Of a stretch of DNA of 64,000 nt, positions 53,852-64,000 are shown in pieces (positions within the stretch are counted from its first letter, which is position 1; every line of letters starts with the position of its first letter). The position numbers and the translations under genes were made by a program. The notes below the pieces were generated by a model, which saw only the letters and a list, made by a program, of their open reading frames with translations, did not search any database and was not told where the DNA came from. Source of the stretch: Klebsiella electrica (lineage in GTDB: Bacteria > Pseudomonadota > Gammaproteobacteria > Enterobacterales > Enterobacteriaceae); NCBI RefSeq assembly GCF_006711645.1, contig NZ_CP041247.1, positions 2,294,001 to 2,358,000 on the forward strand, in the 5' to 3' direction.

Positions 53852-54508
53852 ATGTCTGATAACGACGAATTGCAGCAAATCGCGCATCTGCGCCGAGAGT
53901 ATACCCGTGGCGGCCTGCGCCGCCGCGACCTTCCCGCTGAACCGCTGGCTTTGTTTGAGCGTTGGCTCAGACAAGCCTGCGATGCCCGGCTGGCTGACCC
54001 GACGGCAATGGTCGTCGCCACGGTTGATGAAAACGGTCAACCTTACCAGCGAATTGTCCTGCTCAAGCACTATGACGAAAAAGGGCTGGTGTTTTACACC
54101 AACCTCGGGAGTCGTAAAGCCCACCAGATCGAAAACAATCCTCGCGTGAGCCTGCTTTTCCCGTGGCACATGCTGGAGCGCCAGGTGATGGTCACTGGCA
54201 AGGCGGAGCGCCTGTCAACGCTGGAAGTGGTGAAGTATTTCCACAGTCGTCCGCGCGACAGCCAGATTGGCGCCTGGGTCTCGCAACAGTCAACCCGCAT
54301 CTCAGCCCGTGGCATCCTGGAAAGTAAGTTCCTGGAGCTGAAACAGAAATTCCAGCAAGGCGAAGTGCCGCTGCCGAGCTTCTGGGGCGGATTCCGCGTC
54401 AGTATTGAGCAGATGGAATTCTGGCAGGGCGGTGAACACCGTCTGCACGATCGTTTTTTATACCAGCGCGACGATAGCGCGTGGAAAATCGATCGTCTGG
54501 CCCCGTAA
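53852..54508 (+). CDS. pdxH: pyridoxamine/pyridoxine 5'-phosphate oxidase
   Basis: A 218-residue FMN enzyme completing pyridoxal 5'-phosphate synthesis and salvage. FMN/PLP-binding segments: [39 protein letters not shown] and [15 protein letters not shown]. The start is set at MSDNDELQQ as in E. coli; an ATG five codons upstream (53837) cannot be excluded because neither has a strong ribosome site. It is 57 bp after mliC. Confidence 0.94.
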   Translation: MSDNDELQQIAHLRREYTRGGLRRRDLPAEPLALFERWLRQACDARLADPTAMVVATVDENGQPYQRIVLLKHYDEKGLVFYTNLGSRKAHQIENNPRVSLLFPWHMLERQVMVTGKAERLSTLEVVKYFHSRPRDSQIGAWVSQQSTRISARGILESKFLELKQKFQQGEVPLPSFWGGFRVSIEQMEFWQGGEHRLHDRFLYQRDDSAWKIDRLAP

Positions 54509-54750
54509 TCCCTGAAATTTGTTGTGTTAAGCGCTGGTACTGGATGGGCTGGCGCTTTATTCTATAGGCTTCATTTTTCAAGCTGCGTCTGTGTTGGCTG
54601 TGCTGGTTTATTCCGGTCGTTGACTGGTATGAATCTCCGTACTGCCTGCCCTGAAGCAACTTAAATGATTTTGCATAGATGTTTTTTTTCGCGTCTGGCG
54701 AAAAGTCGTGTACCGGCAAAGGTGCAGTCGTTTTATACATGGAGAATTTG

Positions 54751-56025
54751 ATGGCAAGCAGTAACTTGATTAAACAATTGCAAGAGCGGGGGCTGGTAGC
54801 CCAGGTGACGGACGAGGAAGCGTTAGCAGAGCGACTGGCGCAAGGCCCGATCGCGCTCTATTGCGGCTTCGATCCAACCGCTGACAGCTTGCATTTGGGG
54901 CATCTTGTTCCATTGTTATGCCTGAAACGCTTTCAGCAGGCAGGCCATAAGCCTGTGGCGCTGGTGGGGGGAGCGACCGGTCTGATTGGTGACCCGAGCT
55001 TTAAAGCCGCCGAGCGTAAACTGAACACCGAAGATACCGTGCAGGAGTGGGTAGATAAAATTCGCAAACAGGTCGCGCCGTTCCTCGACTTTGATTGCGG
55101 TGACAACTCAGCCATTGCCGCGAATAACTACGACTGGTTTGGCGGCATGAACGTGCTGACTTTCCTGCGTGATATCGGCAAGCACTTCTCCGTAAACCAG
55201 ATGATCAACAAAGAAGCGGTTAAGCAGCGTCTGAACCGCGACGATCAGGGCATCTCGTTTACCGAGTTCTCTTATAACCTGTTGCAGGGTTACGACTTCG
55301 CGTGTCTGAACAAACTGCATGGCGTGGCGCTGCAGATTGGCGGTTCCGATCAGTGGGGCAACATCACCTCCGGCATCGACCTGACCCGTCGTCTGCACCA
55401 GAACCAGGTGTTTGGTCTGACCGTTCCGCTGATCACCAAAGCCGATGGCACCAAGTTCGGTAAGACCGAAGGCGGCGCGGTATGGCTGGATCCGAAGAAA
55501 ACCAGTCCGTACAAATTCTACCAGTTCTGGATCAACACCGCGGATGCTGACGTTTATCGCTTCCTGAAGTTCTTCACCTTCATGGACATTGCCGAGATCA
55601 ATGCGCTGGAAGAAGAAGATAAAAACAGCGGTAAGGCTCCGCGTGCGCAGTACGTGCTGGCCGAACAGGTGACGCGTCTGGTTCACGGTGAAGAAGGTCT
55701 GGTAGCCGCAAAACGCATCACCGAGAGCCTGTTCAGCGGGACGCTGAGTGCGCTGAGCGAAGCCGATTTCGAACAGCTGGCGCAGGATGGCGTGCCGATG
55801 GTCGAAATGGAAAAGGGTGCCGATCTGATGCAGGCGCTGGTGGATTCGGAACTGCAGCCGTCTCGCGGTCAGGCACGTAAAACCATCGCTTCCAATGCGG
55901 TAACGATCAACGGTGAAAAACAGTCCGATCCGGAATATTTCTTCCAGGACAGTGACATTTTGTTCGGCCGTTACACGCTGTTACGTCGCGGTAAAAAGAA
56001 CTACTGTCTGATTTGCTGGAAATAA
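54751..56025 (+). CDS. tyrS: tyrosyl-tRNA synthetase
   Basis: A 424-residue class I synthetase. HIGH-type motif HLGH (48-51) in [17 protein letters not shown]-type KFGKT in [14 protein letters not shown], and a C-terminal S4 RNA-binding domain ([19 protein letters not shown]). The start at 54751 matches E. coli; the longer frame is noise. pdxH, tyrS and pdxY are co-oriented, as in E. coli. Confidence 0.98.
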   Translation: MASSNLIKQLQERGLVAQVTDEEALAERLAQGPIALYCGFDPTADSLHLGHLVPLLCLKRFQQAGHKPVALVGGATGLIGDPSFKAAERKLNTEDTVQEWVDKIRKQVAPFLDFDCGDNSAIAANNYDWFGGMNVLTFLRDIGKHFSVNQMINKEAVKQRLNRDDQGISFTEFSYNLLQGYDFACLNKLHGVALQIGGSDQWGNITSGIDLTRRLHQNQVFGLTVPLITKADGTKFGKTEGGAVWLDPKKTSPYKFYQFWINTADADVYRFLKFFTFMDIAEINALEEEDKNSGKAPRAQYVLAEQVTRLVHGEEGLVAAKRITESLFSGTLSALSEADFEQLAQDGVPMVEMEKGADLMQALVDSELQPSRGQARKTIASNAVTINGEKQSDPEYFFQDSDILFGRYTLLRRGKKNYCLICWK

Positions 56026-56038
56026 TAAAAAATCAGCA

Positions 56039-56070
56039 GGGGCATGGGAAACCATGCCCCTTTCTTTTTT
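56039..56070 (+). terminator. terminator after tyrS
   Basis: GGGGCATGG (56039-56047), loop GAAA, CCATGCCCC (56052-56060), then TTTCTTTTTT. It lies only 30 bp before the pdxY start, so pdxY either depends on read-through or has little promoter space. Confidence 0.9.
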
Positions 56071-56091
56071 CAGGGTTATGGTAAGCAAAAA

Positions 56092-56952
56092 ATGAAGAAC
56101 ATCCTCGCTATTCAGTCCCACGTTGTTTTTGGACATGCGGGCAATAGTGCTGCGGAATTTCCGATGCGTCGCCTTGGCGCGAATGTCTGGCCCCTTAATA
56201 CCGTTCAGTTCTCCAACCATACGCAGTACGGGAAATGGACCGGTTGCGTGATGCCGCCTGCGCATCTGACCGAAATCGTTCAGGGGATTGCCGAGATTAA
56301 TCAGCTTCAGCGTTGCGATGCGGTACTGAGCGGCTATCTGGGCTCCGCCGAACAGGGTGAGCATATCCTCGGTATCGTGCGTCAGGTCAAAGCGGCTAAT
56401 CCGGCGGCGAAATATTTCTGCGATCCGGTGATGGGACACCCTGAGAAGGGCTGCATCGTCGCGCCTGGAGTGGCGGAGTTTCACGTGCGTCATGCGCTGC
56501 CGGCGAGCGATATTATTGCCCCCAACCTGATTGAGCTGGAAATCCTCTGCGGTCATCCGGTGGCTACGGTTGCGCAAGCCGTCTCAGCCGCGCGTGAGCT
56601 GATTGCCCAGGGCCCGCAGGTTGTACTGGTTAAGCATCTTGCCCGTGCCGGATTGAGTATGGAGCGGTTCGAAATGCTGCTGGTGACGGCTGATGAAGCC
56701 TGGCATATCAGCCGCCCGCTGGTCGATTTTGGCCTGCGTCAGCCGGTCGGCGTCGGCGATGTGACCAGCGGATTACTGCTGGTTAAACTGTTGCAGGGCG
56801 CTTTACTTCGCGATGCGCTGGAACATGTGACCGCTGCGGTGTATGAAATTATGCTGGCCACGAAAAACAGGCAGGAGTATGAGCTGCAGGTCGTTGCCGC
56901 TCAGGACCGAATTGCGCAGCCGGAGCACTACTTTAGCGCCACCCAGCTTTAA
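56092..56952 (+). CDS. pdxY: pyridoxal kinase PdxY
   Basis: A 286-residue ribokinase-fold kinase that phosphorylates pyridoxal in the salvage pathway. Substrate-binding [20 protein letters not shown] and the anion hole/catalytic Asp in [17 protein letters not shown] are present. The start MKNILA at 56092 fits E. coli; the frame opens earlier without meaning. Located directly after tyrS as usual. Confidence 0.96.
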   Translation: MKNILAIQSHVVFGHAGNSAAEFPMRRLGANVWPLNTVQFSNHTQYGKWTGCVMPPAHLTEIVQGIAEINQLQRCDAVLSGYLGSAEQGEHILGIVRQVKAANPAAKYFCDPVMGHPEKGCIVAPGVAEFHVRHALPASDIIAPNLIELEILCGHPVATVAQAVSAARELIAQGPQVVLVKHLARAGLSMERFEMLLVTADEAWHISRPLVDFGLRQPVGVGDVTSGLLLVKLLQGALLRDALEHVTAAVYEIMLATKNRQEYELQVVAAQDRIAQPEHYFSATQL

Positions 56953-57003
56953 CTGTCGCACTGCTGCCCGGCCTCGCAGCCGGGCACAGATGACGCCGCG
57001 CGA

Positions 57004-57606
57004 TTAGAACCCTTCCGCCGCCAGCGCCGCGGCCACCGATGGACGAGCGGTCACGTGCTTCATCCAGGCTTCGATATGGCTGTAACCTGTCATATCCAGC
57101 TTCACGGCCCAGGCCCAGCGCAGTACGGTAAACAGGTAGCCATCCGCGATGGTGAAACGATGCCCGTTCAGCCACTGCTTCTCCTTCAGCGATTCATCAA
57201 TATAATGCAGCTTCTTCTCCAGCTGCGCGCGCACGACAGCCTTGTAATCTTCCGGGGTATCCGGGCGGAAAAGCGGCGTAAAGCCCTTATGCAGCTCTGT
57301 CGCGACGTAGTTCAGCCACTCGAGAGTCTGGTAGCGCGCAATGGTGCCCACCGGCGCCAGCAGCTGGCGATCCGGCACCCGATCGGCAATATATTGCATA
57401 ATGGCGACGCCTTCCGTGAGCAGGATTTCGTCGTCAAGTAGCAGCGCCGGAACCTGTCCCTTCGGGTTGATTTGCAGATAATCCTCACCGTTTTCCAGGC
57501 GCTTCTTCTGCAGATCGACGCCCTGTAAGGTGAAGTCCAGTCCGCTTTCGCGTAGGGCGATATGTGATGCAAGGGAACAGGCGCCGGGTTTGTAGAACAG
57601 TTTCAT
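57004..57606 (-). CDS. gstA: glutathione S-transferase GstA
   Basis: A 200-residue beta-class GST. Thioredoxin-like N-terminus with the catalytic Cys10 ([17 protein letters not shown]) and His in the helical domain; C-terminal domain with [15 protein letters not shown]. It conjugates or reduces electrophiles with glutathione. AGGAG stands before the ATG. Confidence 0.95.
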   Translation of the reverse strand: MKLFYKPGACSLASHIALRESGLDFTLQGVDLQKKRLENGEDYLQINPKGQVPALLLDDEILLTEGVAIMQYIADRVPDRQLLAPVGTIARYQTLEWLNYVATELHKGFTPLFRPDTPEDYKAVVRAQLEKKLHYIDESLKEKQWLNGHRFTIADGYLFTVLRWAWAVKLDMTGYSHIEAWMKHVTARPSVAAALAAEGF

Positions 57607-57655
57607 CAGTAACTCCTCGTGGCTGCAGTTTTCTGTATGTTAGCCCAGGGGTAAA

Positions 57656-57684
57656 AAAAAAGCCGCTAACAAAGCGTTAGCGGC
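57656..57684 (-). terminator. terminator after dtpA
   Basis: On the minus strand GCCGCTAAC pairs with GTTAGCGGC (57662-57684), followed by a run of nine T. It separates dtpA from gstA. Confidence 0.92.
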
Positions 57685-57711
57685 CTAAATTTATTCGTTT
57701 TCCCGAAGCGC

Positions 57712-59217
57712 TTAAGCGGTTGCCGTATCGCGAGCTTTGCTCACCGCCTCGTCATCCTGGGTCATGCGGTTCAGTTTCGGCGCGATAGCGAACATCAGCA
57801 CGGCGATAACTGCGGTAGCAATACCAATCTGCAGGAAGACATGGCCATAGACGGCAAGAGACTGCAGCGGGTCGGTAACGTCCTCCGGTACCGCCATCAG
57901 GTTGGCGACTTTACCGGCGATGATTGCGGCGCCTGCGGTGGTCAGGAACCAGCTGCCCATGATAAAGCCCATCAGGCGCTGCGGGACCAGCTGTGCCACC
58001 ATCGCCAGACCCAGACCGGAAATCATCAGCTCACCGATACTCTGCAGCGCGTAGCTCAGAATCAGCCAGTTAACGGAGACGATACCGGCGTCGGTTGCAA
58101 ATTTGGCGCCCAGCGGCAGGACGAGGAACGCCAGTGAGCAGAGCACCATGCCGATTGCGAACTTGTGGGGCATCGGCAGACGGTCGCCCATCTTGTTATA
58201 GATAGCGGCCAGAATCGGGCTGCCGACCATAATCCAGAACGGGTTCAGCGCCTGGAACTGCTCAGGCTGGAAGCTGATGCCCAGAATAGCGTGCTCAACG
58301 TTGCGGATAGCAAAGAAGTTCAGTGAAGTCGGCATCTGGCTGTAGAGGACGAAGAAGACGATCGCCTGAACCATCAGAATGAAGGCGACGATCATCTTAC
58401 GACGCGCCGCACCTTTCATCGCAATCGCTTCTTTGGCAAAAATAATCACGATTCCCAGGGCCACTAAGCCCAGCACCATACGGGCAATCCCCTGGTTGTG
58501 CAGCAGCCAGGTCGCAATCACCACCAGGACGATGACGCCGACGATGGTCGCCAGCAGTTTGCCGAAATGCACCGGGGCAAAGTCAGGCTTCGAACCGTAG
58601 TTTTTCACCCATTTTTTGCAGAACATGAAGTTCACCAGGGTAATCAGCATCCCGATGAAGCTCAGAGAGAAGGCGATGCTCCAGCCAAATTTCGCTGCCA
58701 GCCACGGGGTGGCCAGCATAGAGAAGAAGGAACCGATGTTGATGGACATGTAGTACATCGTAAATGCGCCATCAAGACGCGGGTCATCTTTCTCGTAGCA
58801 GGTCGAGAGCAGGGAGGACGGGTTAGCCTTAAACAGGCCGTTACCGACGGCGATGGTCGCCATACCCATATAAACGATAGCCGCGTCATGTCCGGAATAA
58901 GCCACCAGGGCGTAGCCGATAGCGAGGACGATAGTCCCCAGCATAATCACGCGTTTCGTACCGAGCACTTTATCGCCCAGCCAGCCGCCGATAGCCACGA
59001 GGCCATAAACCAGCGCGCTGAAGGAGGAGAAGAGAGTAATAGAATCCGCTTCTGACATACCCAGCTGTTTTACCAGGTAAACGGCCATGATCCCTTGCAG
59101 GCCGTAATAACCAAAACGCTCCCATAACTCGATCGAGAAGATCAGATAGAACGATTTCGGTTGTTTGAAAGCGTTCAGACTCACACTTTCTGCTGGTTTA
59201 TTGTTTGCAGTTGACAC
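57712..59217 (-). CDS. dtpA: dipeptide/tripeptide permease DtpA (TppB)
   Basis: A 501-residue proton-coupled oligopeptide transporter with fourteen predicted helices. The POT hallmark ExxERFxYY appears as [10 protein letters not shown]; the second signature is [12 protein letters not shown] near the C-terminus. The GTG at 59217 ([12 protein letters not shown]) with AAGAGG upstream gives E. coli length. OmpR controls it in E. coli; the sites were not mapped here. Confidence 0.96.
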   Translation of the reverse strand: MSTANNKPAESVSLNAFKQPKSFYLIFSIELWERFGYYGLQGIMAVYLVKQLGMSEADSITLFSSFSALVYGLVAIGGWLGDKVLGTKRVIMLGTIVLAIGYALVAYSGHDAAIVYMGMATIAVGNGLFKANPSSLLSTCYEKDDPRLDGAFTMYYMSINIGSFFSMLATPWLAAKFGWSIAFSLSFIGMLITLVNFMFCKKWVKNYGSKPDFAPVHFGKLLATIVGVIVLVVIATWLLHNQGIARMVLGLVALGIVIIFAKEAIAMKGAARRKMIVAFILMVQAIVFFVLYSQMPTSLNFFAIRNVEHAILGISFQPEQFQALNPFWIMVGSPILAAIYNKMGDRLPMPHKFAIGMVLCSLAFLVLPLGAKFATDAGIVSVNWLILSYALQSIGELMISGLGLAMVAQLVPQRLMGFIMGSWFLTTAGAAIIAGKVANLMAVPEDVTDPLQSLAVYGHVFLQIGIATAVIAVLMFAIAPKLNRMTQDDEAVSKARDTATA

Positions 59218-59817
59218 ATATACCTCTTTTTTTACATCCCATATTAACGGGGGGTGTTCGGGGCGCAATCTGATAAGACCGCCGCCTTTATAGTTATTCT
59301 GGAGGGAAAACGGCAAGTAATGTTCACTATCCTGGTCATTGAGGCAAGCGCTTTGCAATACTCTGTTACATTTATCTTGGGCGTTATAATCCGCCAGTCA
59401 TTCAAATGTTATGCAGAGTTAAATTTCAGCTTTTACACATTGATGGTATTTTTATCTTTCAGGGAAAGGAAATGATTGGTTAATGGCGATATATTCTACT
59501 AATTGGCGGTTAATGTAGTGATATAGCCTGTAATCCTAAAATATGATGGGGCATTGTCCTGGATGGCGGGGCTCTGATATTGCAAATACTGACTTTTCGT
59601 ATCATCGCGACAACATGGATTTAACATTAAGTTGCGTGGATGATCTGGATCACAAATGTATAGAAATTTTTTCGCCAAAAAAAATGATTAACCTGGGTGA
59701 GCGTTATATAGATGGTTAATTGTCCTGTGAAGTGTAGAAATAGTGGCGTTAAAGACAGGAGGCAGGCGGAAGGAGCAGAACCATTACCACAAGAAGGGTA
59801 ATGGTTTTAGCGAAGGG
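59218..59817. other. dtpA-nth intergenic region
   Basis: 600 bp, AT-rich in the middle, with the dtpA promoter somewhere in its left half. No gene is credible. A hairpin serving nth lies at the right end. Confidence 0.5.
59779..59810. terminator. hairpin downstream of nth
   Basis: AACCATTACC (59779-59788) pairs with GGTAATGGTT (59797-59806); TTTT follows on the plus strand. It lies just past the nth stop and may end the rsx-nth transcript, though the minus-strand T run is poor. Confidence 0.6.
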
Positions 59818-60453
59818 TTATTCGTCGACTTTCTCTTTAAACTCGCACAGATCTTCAATCAGGCACGAACCGCAGCGAGGTTTGCGCGCAATACAGGTAT
59901 AGCGGCCGTGGAGAATAAGCCAGTGGTGACAGTCGACTTTAAATTCGGCGGGAACCACCTTTAGCAGTTTTTCCTCCACCTGTTCAACGTTCTTCCCGGG
60001 GGCAAATTGTGTCCGATTGCAAACGCGGAAAATATGCGTATCCACGGCAATCGTCGGCCAACCGAAAGCGGTGTTCAGTACCACGTTGGCGGTCTTACGT
60101 CCCACGCCGGGAAGCGCTTCCAGCGCCGCTCTGTCCTCCGGAACCTCGCCATTGTGCTGCTCAAGCAGGATCCGGCAGGTTTTGATCACATTTTCAGCTT
60201 TGCTGTTAAACAAGCCGATGGTCTTGATATACGCTTTGACGCCATCAACACCCAGCGCCAGCAGGGCTGCTGGCGTATTCGCCACGGGATACAGCTTTGC
60301 CGTGGCCTTATTCACGCTGACGTCCGTCGCCTGCGCCGAGAGTAATACGGCTATCAGTAATTCGAACGGTGAGCTGAAATTCAGTTCCGTTGTCGGGTGC
60401 GGGTCGTTATCCCGCAGGCGGGTCAGGATCTCCAGACGTTTGCTCTTATTCAT
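59818..60453 (-). CDS. nth: endonuclease III
   Basis: A 211-residue DNA glycosylase/AP lyase for oxidised pyrimidines. Helix-hairpin-helix [13 protein letters not shown] carries catalytic Lys120; Asp138 is in [12 protein letters not shown]. The [4Fe-4S] cysteines are [17 protein letters not shown]. Last gene of the rsx-nth operon, ATGA overlap with rsxE. Confidence 0.98.
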   Translation of the reverse strand: MNKSKRLEILTRLRDNDPHPTTELNFSSPFELLIAVLLSAQATDVSVNKATAKLYPVANTPAALLALGVDGVKAYIKTIGLFNSKAENVIKTCRILLEQHNGEVPEDRAALEALPGVGRKTANVVLNTAFGWPTIAVDTHIFRVCNRTQFAPGKNVEQVEEKLLKVVPAEFKVDCHHWLILHGRYTCIARKPRCGSCLIEDLCEFKEKVDE

Positions 60454-61154
60454 CCCAGACTTTCCCTGTGAGCATCAGCCGGCGCCGCTTGACTCGCGGC
60501 AACGGCTTTTGCTTTACGCTGTTTGGTTCGTTCATCAATCAGGTATTTCACCGCCAGCATCATCCCTAAACCGATAAAGGCGCCCGGCGGCAGCATCGCC
60601 AGCAGGAACGGCGTATCGGTATGGAACACTTCGATCCGCAGTACTTTCGCCCAGTTGCCCAGCAGGCTATCGGCGCCATCAAACAGCGTCCCGTTACCGA
60701 GGATTTCTCGCAGCGAACCGAGCACAAACATCGCGCAGGTCGCCCCCATGCCAATGGAGAAACCGTCCAGCGCCGACAGCGCCGGCCCCTTTTTGGCGGC
60801 GAAGGCTTCGGCTCGACCGACCACGATGCAGTTGGTCACAATCAGCGGAATAAAAATCCCCAGAGACTGATACAAACCAAATGCGTAGGCGTTAATCAGC
60901 ATCTGCACGATACTGACAACCGATGCGATGATCATGACATAAATCGGGATACGAATTTCAGCCGGTGTCCAGCGGCGCAGGCTGGAGATGGTCAGGTTGG
61001 TCAGCGTCAGCACCAGGGTCGTCGCCAGTCCAAGCCCTAACGCATTGGTAGCGGTAGAGGTCACGGCGAGCAGGGGACACATACCCAACAGTTGCACCAG
61101 CGCGGAGTTGTTTTTCCACAACCCCTGAACAATAACGTCTTTGACTTCGCTCAT
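60450..61154 (-). CDS. rsxE: electron transport complex subunit RsxE
   Basis: A 234-residue inner-membrane subunit with six predicted helices of the Rnf/Nqr D/E type ([40 protein letters not shown]). The Rsx complex keeps SoxR reduced. Its tail carries a short extension beyond E. coli RsxE. Confidence 0.96.
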   Translation of the reverse strand: MSEVKDVIVQGLWKNNSALVQLLGMCPLLAVTSTATNALGLGLATTLVLTLTNLTISSLRRWTPAEIRIPIYVMIIASVVSIVQMLINAYAFGLYQSLGIFIPLIVTNCIVVGRAEAFAAKKGPALSALDGFSIGMGATCAMFVLGSLREILGNGTLFDGADSLLGNWAKVLRIEVFHTDTPFLLAMLPPGAFIGLGMMLAVKYLIDERTKQRKAKAVAASQAAPADAHRESLG

Positions 61155-61157
61155 GGC

Positions 61158-61778
61158 TTACTCTCCGCAGGAGGTGAGTTCAGGAATCTGTGCCGGCAGC
61201 GTTTGCGCATACAGACCGGCACGCTTAACGGCGTTGACCACCGCGCGTGGGGTAATCGTGGCGCCGGTGAACTGATCGAAATCACCGCCGTCTTTCTTCA
61301 CGGCAAAATGGCTGTCGCCGGGGCCATGAATGATTTTACCCGCAAAGTAGGTTATCCAGTCCGACAGACGGAGTTCAATTTTGTCGCCAAGGCCGGGCGT
61401 CTCATGATGCTCCGTCACGCGGGTGCCAAGTACGGTGCCTTTAAAGTCGGCGGCGACCAGCAACTGAATCGCGCCGGAGTAACCATCGGGCGCCGTCGCT
61501 TCCATCACCACCCCGACCGGAGCGTCGTTATTTTTGGCAATCCAGATCTTATGCTGCCCTTTACCGAGCGGCGGCGCCGCGACCAGATAGCAGCTCTGCA
61601 GCAGATCGTTATTATAACGGTCCGCAGGCATAACCTGATTGAACAGCGCTTTTTGCTGCGTCGCCGCCTGTTCAGCAATCGTCGATTTCGTCAGCTCATT
61701 AATGGCCGCAGTTAACCCGGTAGAGCCGGCGGCAAAGAGCGCCAGCGTGGTGCCGTGTTTGCGCATGCTTTTTAACAT
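61158..61778 (-). CDS. rsxG: electron transport complex subunit RsxG
   Basis: A 206-residue subunit with one N-terminal helix and a periplasmic FMN-binding domain. FMN is covalently held by Thr174 in the [11 protein letters not shown] motif. The second of two adjacent ATGs is used, as it is better placed after GAGG and fits E. coli; the rsxD stop lies nine bases upstream. Confidence 0.95.
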   Translation of the reverse strand: MLKSMRKHGTTLALFAAGSTGLTAAINELTKSTIAEQAATQQKALFNQVMPADRYNNDLLQSCYLVAAPPLGKGQHKIWIAKNNDAPVGVVMEATAPDGYSGAIQLLVAADFKGTVLGTRVTEHHETPGLGDKIELRLSDWITYFAGKIIHGPGDSHFAVKKDGGDFDQFTGATITPRAVVNAVKRAGLYAQTLPAQIPELTSCGE

Positions 61779-61787
61779 CATTGGTCC

Positions 61788-62840
61788 TCAGCGGTGGCCA
61801 TAGACGCGCGGGCGCGTGTAGTAATCGATCAACGGAACGGTAATGTTCGCCAGCAGCACGGCAAAAGCCACACCGTCAGGATAGCCGCCGAAGCTGCGGA
61901 TGAGCCACACCAGCAGACCGGCGAGGGCGCCGAATATCAGGCGGCCGCGGTTGGTGGTGGAGGCGGTAACCGGGTCCGTTAAAATAAAGAATGCGCCGAG
62001 CATGGTCGCGCCGGAAAGCAGATGAATCTGCGGGGCGGCGAAGCTCTGCGGGGAAAACAGCCAGCCCAGGGTGGCGCAGAGAGTCAGGCTAAGCAGGAAG
62101 CTCAGTGGAATATGCCAGCGAATAGTTTTCTGCCAGAGTAAAAACAGACCGCCGACCAGATAGGCGATGTTGACCCACTGCCAGCCAAGGCCGGCCAGTG
62201 TGCCGCCGTAAATCGGGTATTGCAGAATTTCCTTCACCCCATGACCGGCATGCAGCGACGTTTTAAACGTATCCAGCGGCGTGGCCTGGCTGATGCCGTC
62301 GATCCCCAGACGCAGGGCGTTCATATCGTTACCGCTGGCGGTGTGGCCGCTAAAAATAACCTGCAGAGCGTCGGTGAAGCCCGGAACGCTGGCCGCAATC
62401 TCATGCGGCGGCAGCCAGGAGGTCATCTGTACCGGGAATGAGATAAGCAGTACGACATAGCCAATCATCGCCGGGTTAAACGGGTTGTGGCCCAGTCCCC
62501 CGTACAGCTGCTTGGCAATAATAACGGCAAAGGCGGTACCGGCAACGACCATCCACCAGGGGGCCAGCGGCGGAATACTGATCGCCAGCAGCAGACCGGT
62601 CAGCAGCGCGGAGTTATCGGCAAGCGTGGCGGCAATGTTTTGCTTGCGCAGCCTGAGGATAGCGGCTTCCGTCGCCCAGGCCGTGAGGGCGGCGAGGACG
62701 AGCTGCATCACGGTTCCCCAGCCGAAAAACCAGGTCTGAACCGCGATGCCGGGTACGGCCGCGAGCAGAACCAGCAGCATAATCCGTGAGGTCTGACGCT
62801 GGTTGTGGGTATAAGGAGAGCTTGCGATTCTGAAAACCAT
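61788..62840 (-). CDS. rsxD: electron transport complex subunit RsxD
   Basis: A 350-residue membrane subunit of the NqrB/RnfD type. Thr187 in [11 protein letters not shown] is the covalent FMN site; other signatures are [15 protein letters not shown] and [19 protein letters not shown]. Its start codon is adjacent to the rsxC stop, so the two are tightly coupled. Confidence 0.96.
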   Translation of the reverse strand: MVFRIASSPYTHNQRQTSRIMLLVLLAAVPGIAVQTWFFGWGTVMQLVLAALTAWATEAAILRLRKQNIAATLADNSALLTGLLLAISIPPLAPWWMVVAGTAFAVIIAKQLYGGLGHNPFNPAMIGYVVLLISFPVQMTSWLPPHEIAASVPGFTDALQVIFSGHTASGNDMNALRLGIDGISQATPLDTFKTSLHAGHGVKEILQYPIYGGTLAGLGWQWVNIAYLVGGLFLLWQKTIRWHIPLSFLLSLTLCATLGWLFSPQSFAAPQIHLLSGATMLGAFFILTDPVTASTTNRGRLIFGALAGLLVWLIRSFGGYPDGVAFAVLLANITVPLIDYYTRPRVYGHR

Positions 62841-64000
62841 TTATTCCTCGTTAACTGCCTGCCGGGATGCTTTCCTGGCCTGAACGCGGGCGATTGCTTC
62901 GGCGACTGCGGCTTGGCGCGGATCGTCGTTGGTGGCTGACGGGGTCATCTCTTGCTGCTGTTCGGCCTTACGGGCCCTGGCGCGGGCGATAGCCGCCTCA
63001 ACCGCCGCTTTACGCGGGTCGACGGCTTCGGCTACGGGCTGAACGTCGGCCGGCGCGGCGGCCTGCTGTTCGGCTTTACGGGCTTTCGCGCGGGCGATAG
63101 CCGCTTCAACTGCCGCTTTACGCGGGTCGACGGCTTCGGCTACGGGCTGAACGTCGGCCGGCGCGGCAGTCTGCTGTTCGGCTTTACGGGCCTTCGCGCG
63201 GGCGATAGCCGCTTCAACTGCCGCTTTACGCGGGTCGACGGCTTCGGCTACGGGCTGAACGTCGGCTGGCGCGGCGGCCTGCTGTTCGGTTTTACGGGCT
63301 TTCGCGCGGGCGATAGCCGCTTCAACCGCCGCTTTACACGGGTCGACGGCTTCGGCTGCGGGCTGAACGTCAGCCGGCGCGGCAGTCTGCTGTTCGGCTT
63401 TACGGGCCTTCGCGCGGGCGATAGCCGCTTCAACTGCCGCTTTACGCGGGTCGACGGCTTCGGCTACGGGCTGAACGTCGGCTGGCGCGGCGGCCTGCTG
63501 TTCGGTTTTACGGGCTTTCGCACGGGCGATAGCCGCCTCAACCGCCGCTTTCCGCGGGTCGGCAGCCTCGGTGGCGGGCTGTTCCGTTTGCTGATCCTGC
63601 TGCGCCAGCTTGCGGGCGCGGGCCTCGGCTTTACGGGCTTCGCGCGCGGCGATGGCTTCACCGTTATCCGGCTTCGCTCCGGCCTGGACAACGATCGGCT
63701 GGGCGGCATCGCGTTGTTTTTCGCGAACCCGGGCCAGCGCGGCGTTAATCGCGGCGTGATCTGTTGCGCCAGGTTGAACCGCGGACTGTTTGTGGCGTTC
63801 CAGACGCGCGGCTTTATCCCGCTCCAGGCGAGCCTGGCGGGCCTCAAAGCGGGCTTTGGCCTCCGCCGCGCGCTTTTCTTCCTGACGAAGAGCCGTAATC
63901 TCAGCCTTTTCCTGACGGAAATATTGTACCAGTGGAATATTACTCGGGCAGACCCAGGCGCAGGCGCCACACTCGATGCAGTCGGCCAGGTTATGGGCGG
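62841..64000 (-). CDS. rsxC: electron transport complex subunit RsxC, 3' part
   Basis: The C-terminal 386 codons of RsxC; the NADH/flavin-binding part lies beyond the right edge. A [4Fe-4S] site [12 protein letters not shown] opens the visible part, followed by a charged helix ([20 protein letters not shown]). Then come tandem 36-residue repeats of the type [20 protein letters not shown] with [16 protein letters not shown], at exact 108-bp spacing (63021, 63129, 63237, 63345, 63453), a long alanine-rich tail also known, with variable length, in E. coli RsxC. One repeat has DPCKAA instead of DPRKAA. Confidence 0.96.
   Translation of the reverse strand, partial: AHNLADCIECGACAWVCPSNIPLVQYFRQEKAEITALRQEEKRAAEAKARFEARQARLERDKAARLERHKQSAVQPGATDHAAINAALARVREKQRDAAQPIVVQAGAKPDNGEAIAAREARKAEARARKLAQQDQQTEQPATEAADPRKAAVEAAIARAKARKTEQQAAAPADVQPVAEAVDPRKAAVEAAIARAKARKAEQQTAAPADVQPAAEAVDPCKAAVEAAIARAKARKTEQQAAAPADVQPVAEAVDPRKAAVEAAIARAKARKAEQQTAAPADVQPVAEAVDPRKAAVEAAIARAKARKAEQQAAAPADVQPVAEAVDPRKAAVEAAIARARARKAEQQQEMTPSATNDDPRQAAVAEAIARVQARKASRQAVNEE
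62995..63565 (-). repeat. 108-bp tandem repeats in rsxC
   Basis: Five near-identical 108-bp units plus partial flanking copies, each coding for a 36-residue alanine/lysine-rich segment. Copies differ by a few silent or conservative changes. Copy number is likely to vary between strains by slippage or recombination. Confidence 0.9.

Noticed and set aside
63248..63970. Arg/Pro-rich open frames over the rsxC repeats
   Set aside because: Out-of-frame shadows of the repeated alanine/lysine-rich coding sequence; the true frame ends at 62841 and includes the 4Fe-4S motif.

Overview
The window is chromosomal DNA of a Klebsiella-like enterobacterium (Klebsiella, Raoultella or a close relative). Much of it matches, gene by gene, the E. 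coli K-12 segment holding mdtK-ribC-cfa-punC-punR-purR-sodB-mepH-grxD-rnt-gloA-nemRA-sodC-slyA-slyB-anmK-pdxH-tyrS-pdxY-gstA-dtpA-nth-rsxEGDC. Genus is inferred from protein similarity recalled from memory, not from a search.

Layout. 1-4.0 kb: accessory metabolic genes (a broken chloramphenicol acetyltransferase-like gene, a VOC-fold protein, a DeoR regulator, a beta carbonic anhydrase, an FAD/NAD(P) protein). 4.2-4.8 kb: a scrap yard of gene fragments that includes the remains of a RES-Xre toxin-antitoxin pair. 5.0-21.0 kb: a complete type I-F CRISPR-Cas locus. Array 1 (29 repeats) is split by an IS66-family insertion with an 8-bp target duplication; then come a DJ-1/PfpI gene, the operon cas1-cas2/3-csy1-csy2-csy3-cas6f, an intact RES-Xre pair, and array 2 (16 repeats). 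Both arrays have related leaders at their left ends, and each leader sits back to back with a RES-Xre promoter, one intact and one decayed. 21.3-21.6 kb: three tandem tRNA-Val(GAC) genes, whose 3' ends face the CRISPR island.

21.8-35.0 kb: conserved genes (ydgU, asr, mdtK, ribC, cfa, punC, punR, purR, ynhF, ydhP, sodB, mepH) with one accessory reductase/LysR pair. 35.1-41.1 kb: a degraded lambdoid prophage between mepH and grxD. It holds an integrase with an internal deletion, xis, an early-region gene with a DUF550-type domain, ninB, a tail-fibre N-terminus, a serine invertase with one 26-bp crossover site, and AT-rich cargo: an MscS-like channel and two tandem paralogous small genes. 41.2-64.0 kb: core genes again, including the nemRA-gloA electrophile response, the ydhIJK efflux set, slyA/slyB, vitamin B6 genes around tyrS, dtpA, nth and the rsx electron-transport operon (rsxC runs off the right edge). 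A diguanylate cyclase gene between slyA and slyB is a pseudogene.

How the parts work together. The cas operon supplies spacer acquisition (Cas1, Cas2-3), crRNA processing (Cas6f) and the Csy surveillance complex; a good CRP-type site lies just upstream of cas1. The RES-Xre pair sits inside this island and shares its upstream region with a CRISPR leader, an arrangement apparently duplicated with the leader. It is the most interesting candidate association here. The prophage cargo is the second place where an undescribed function could hide.
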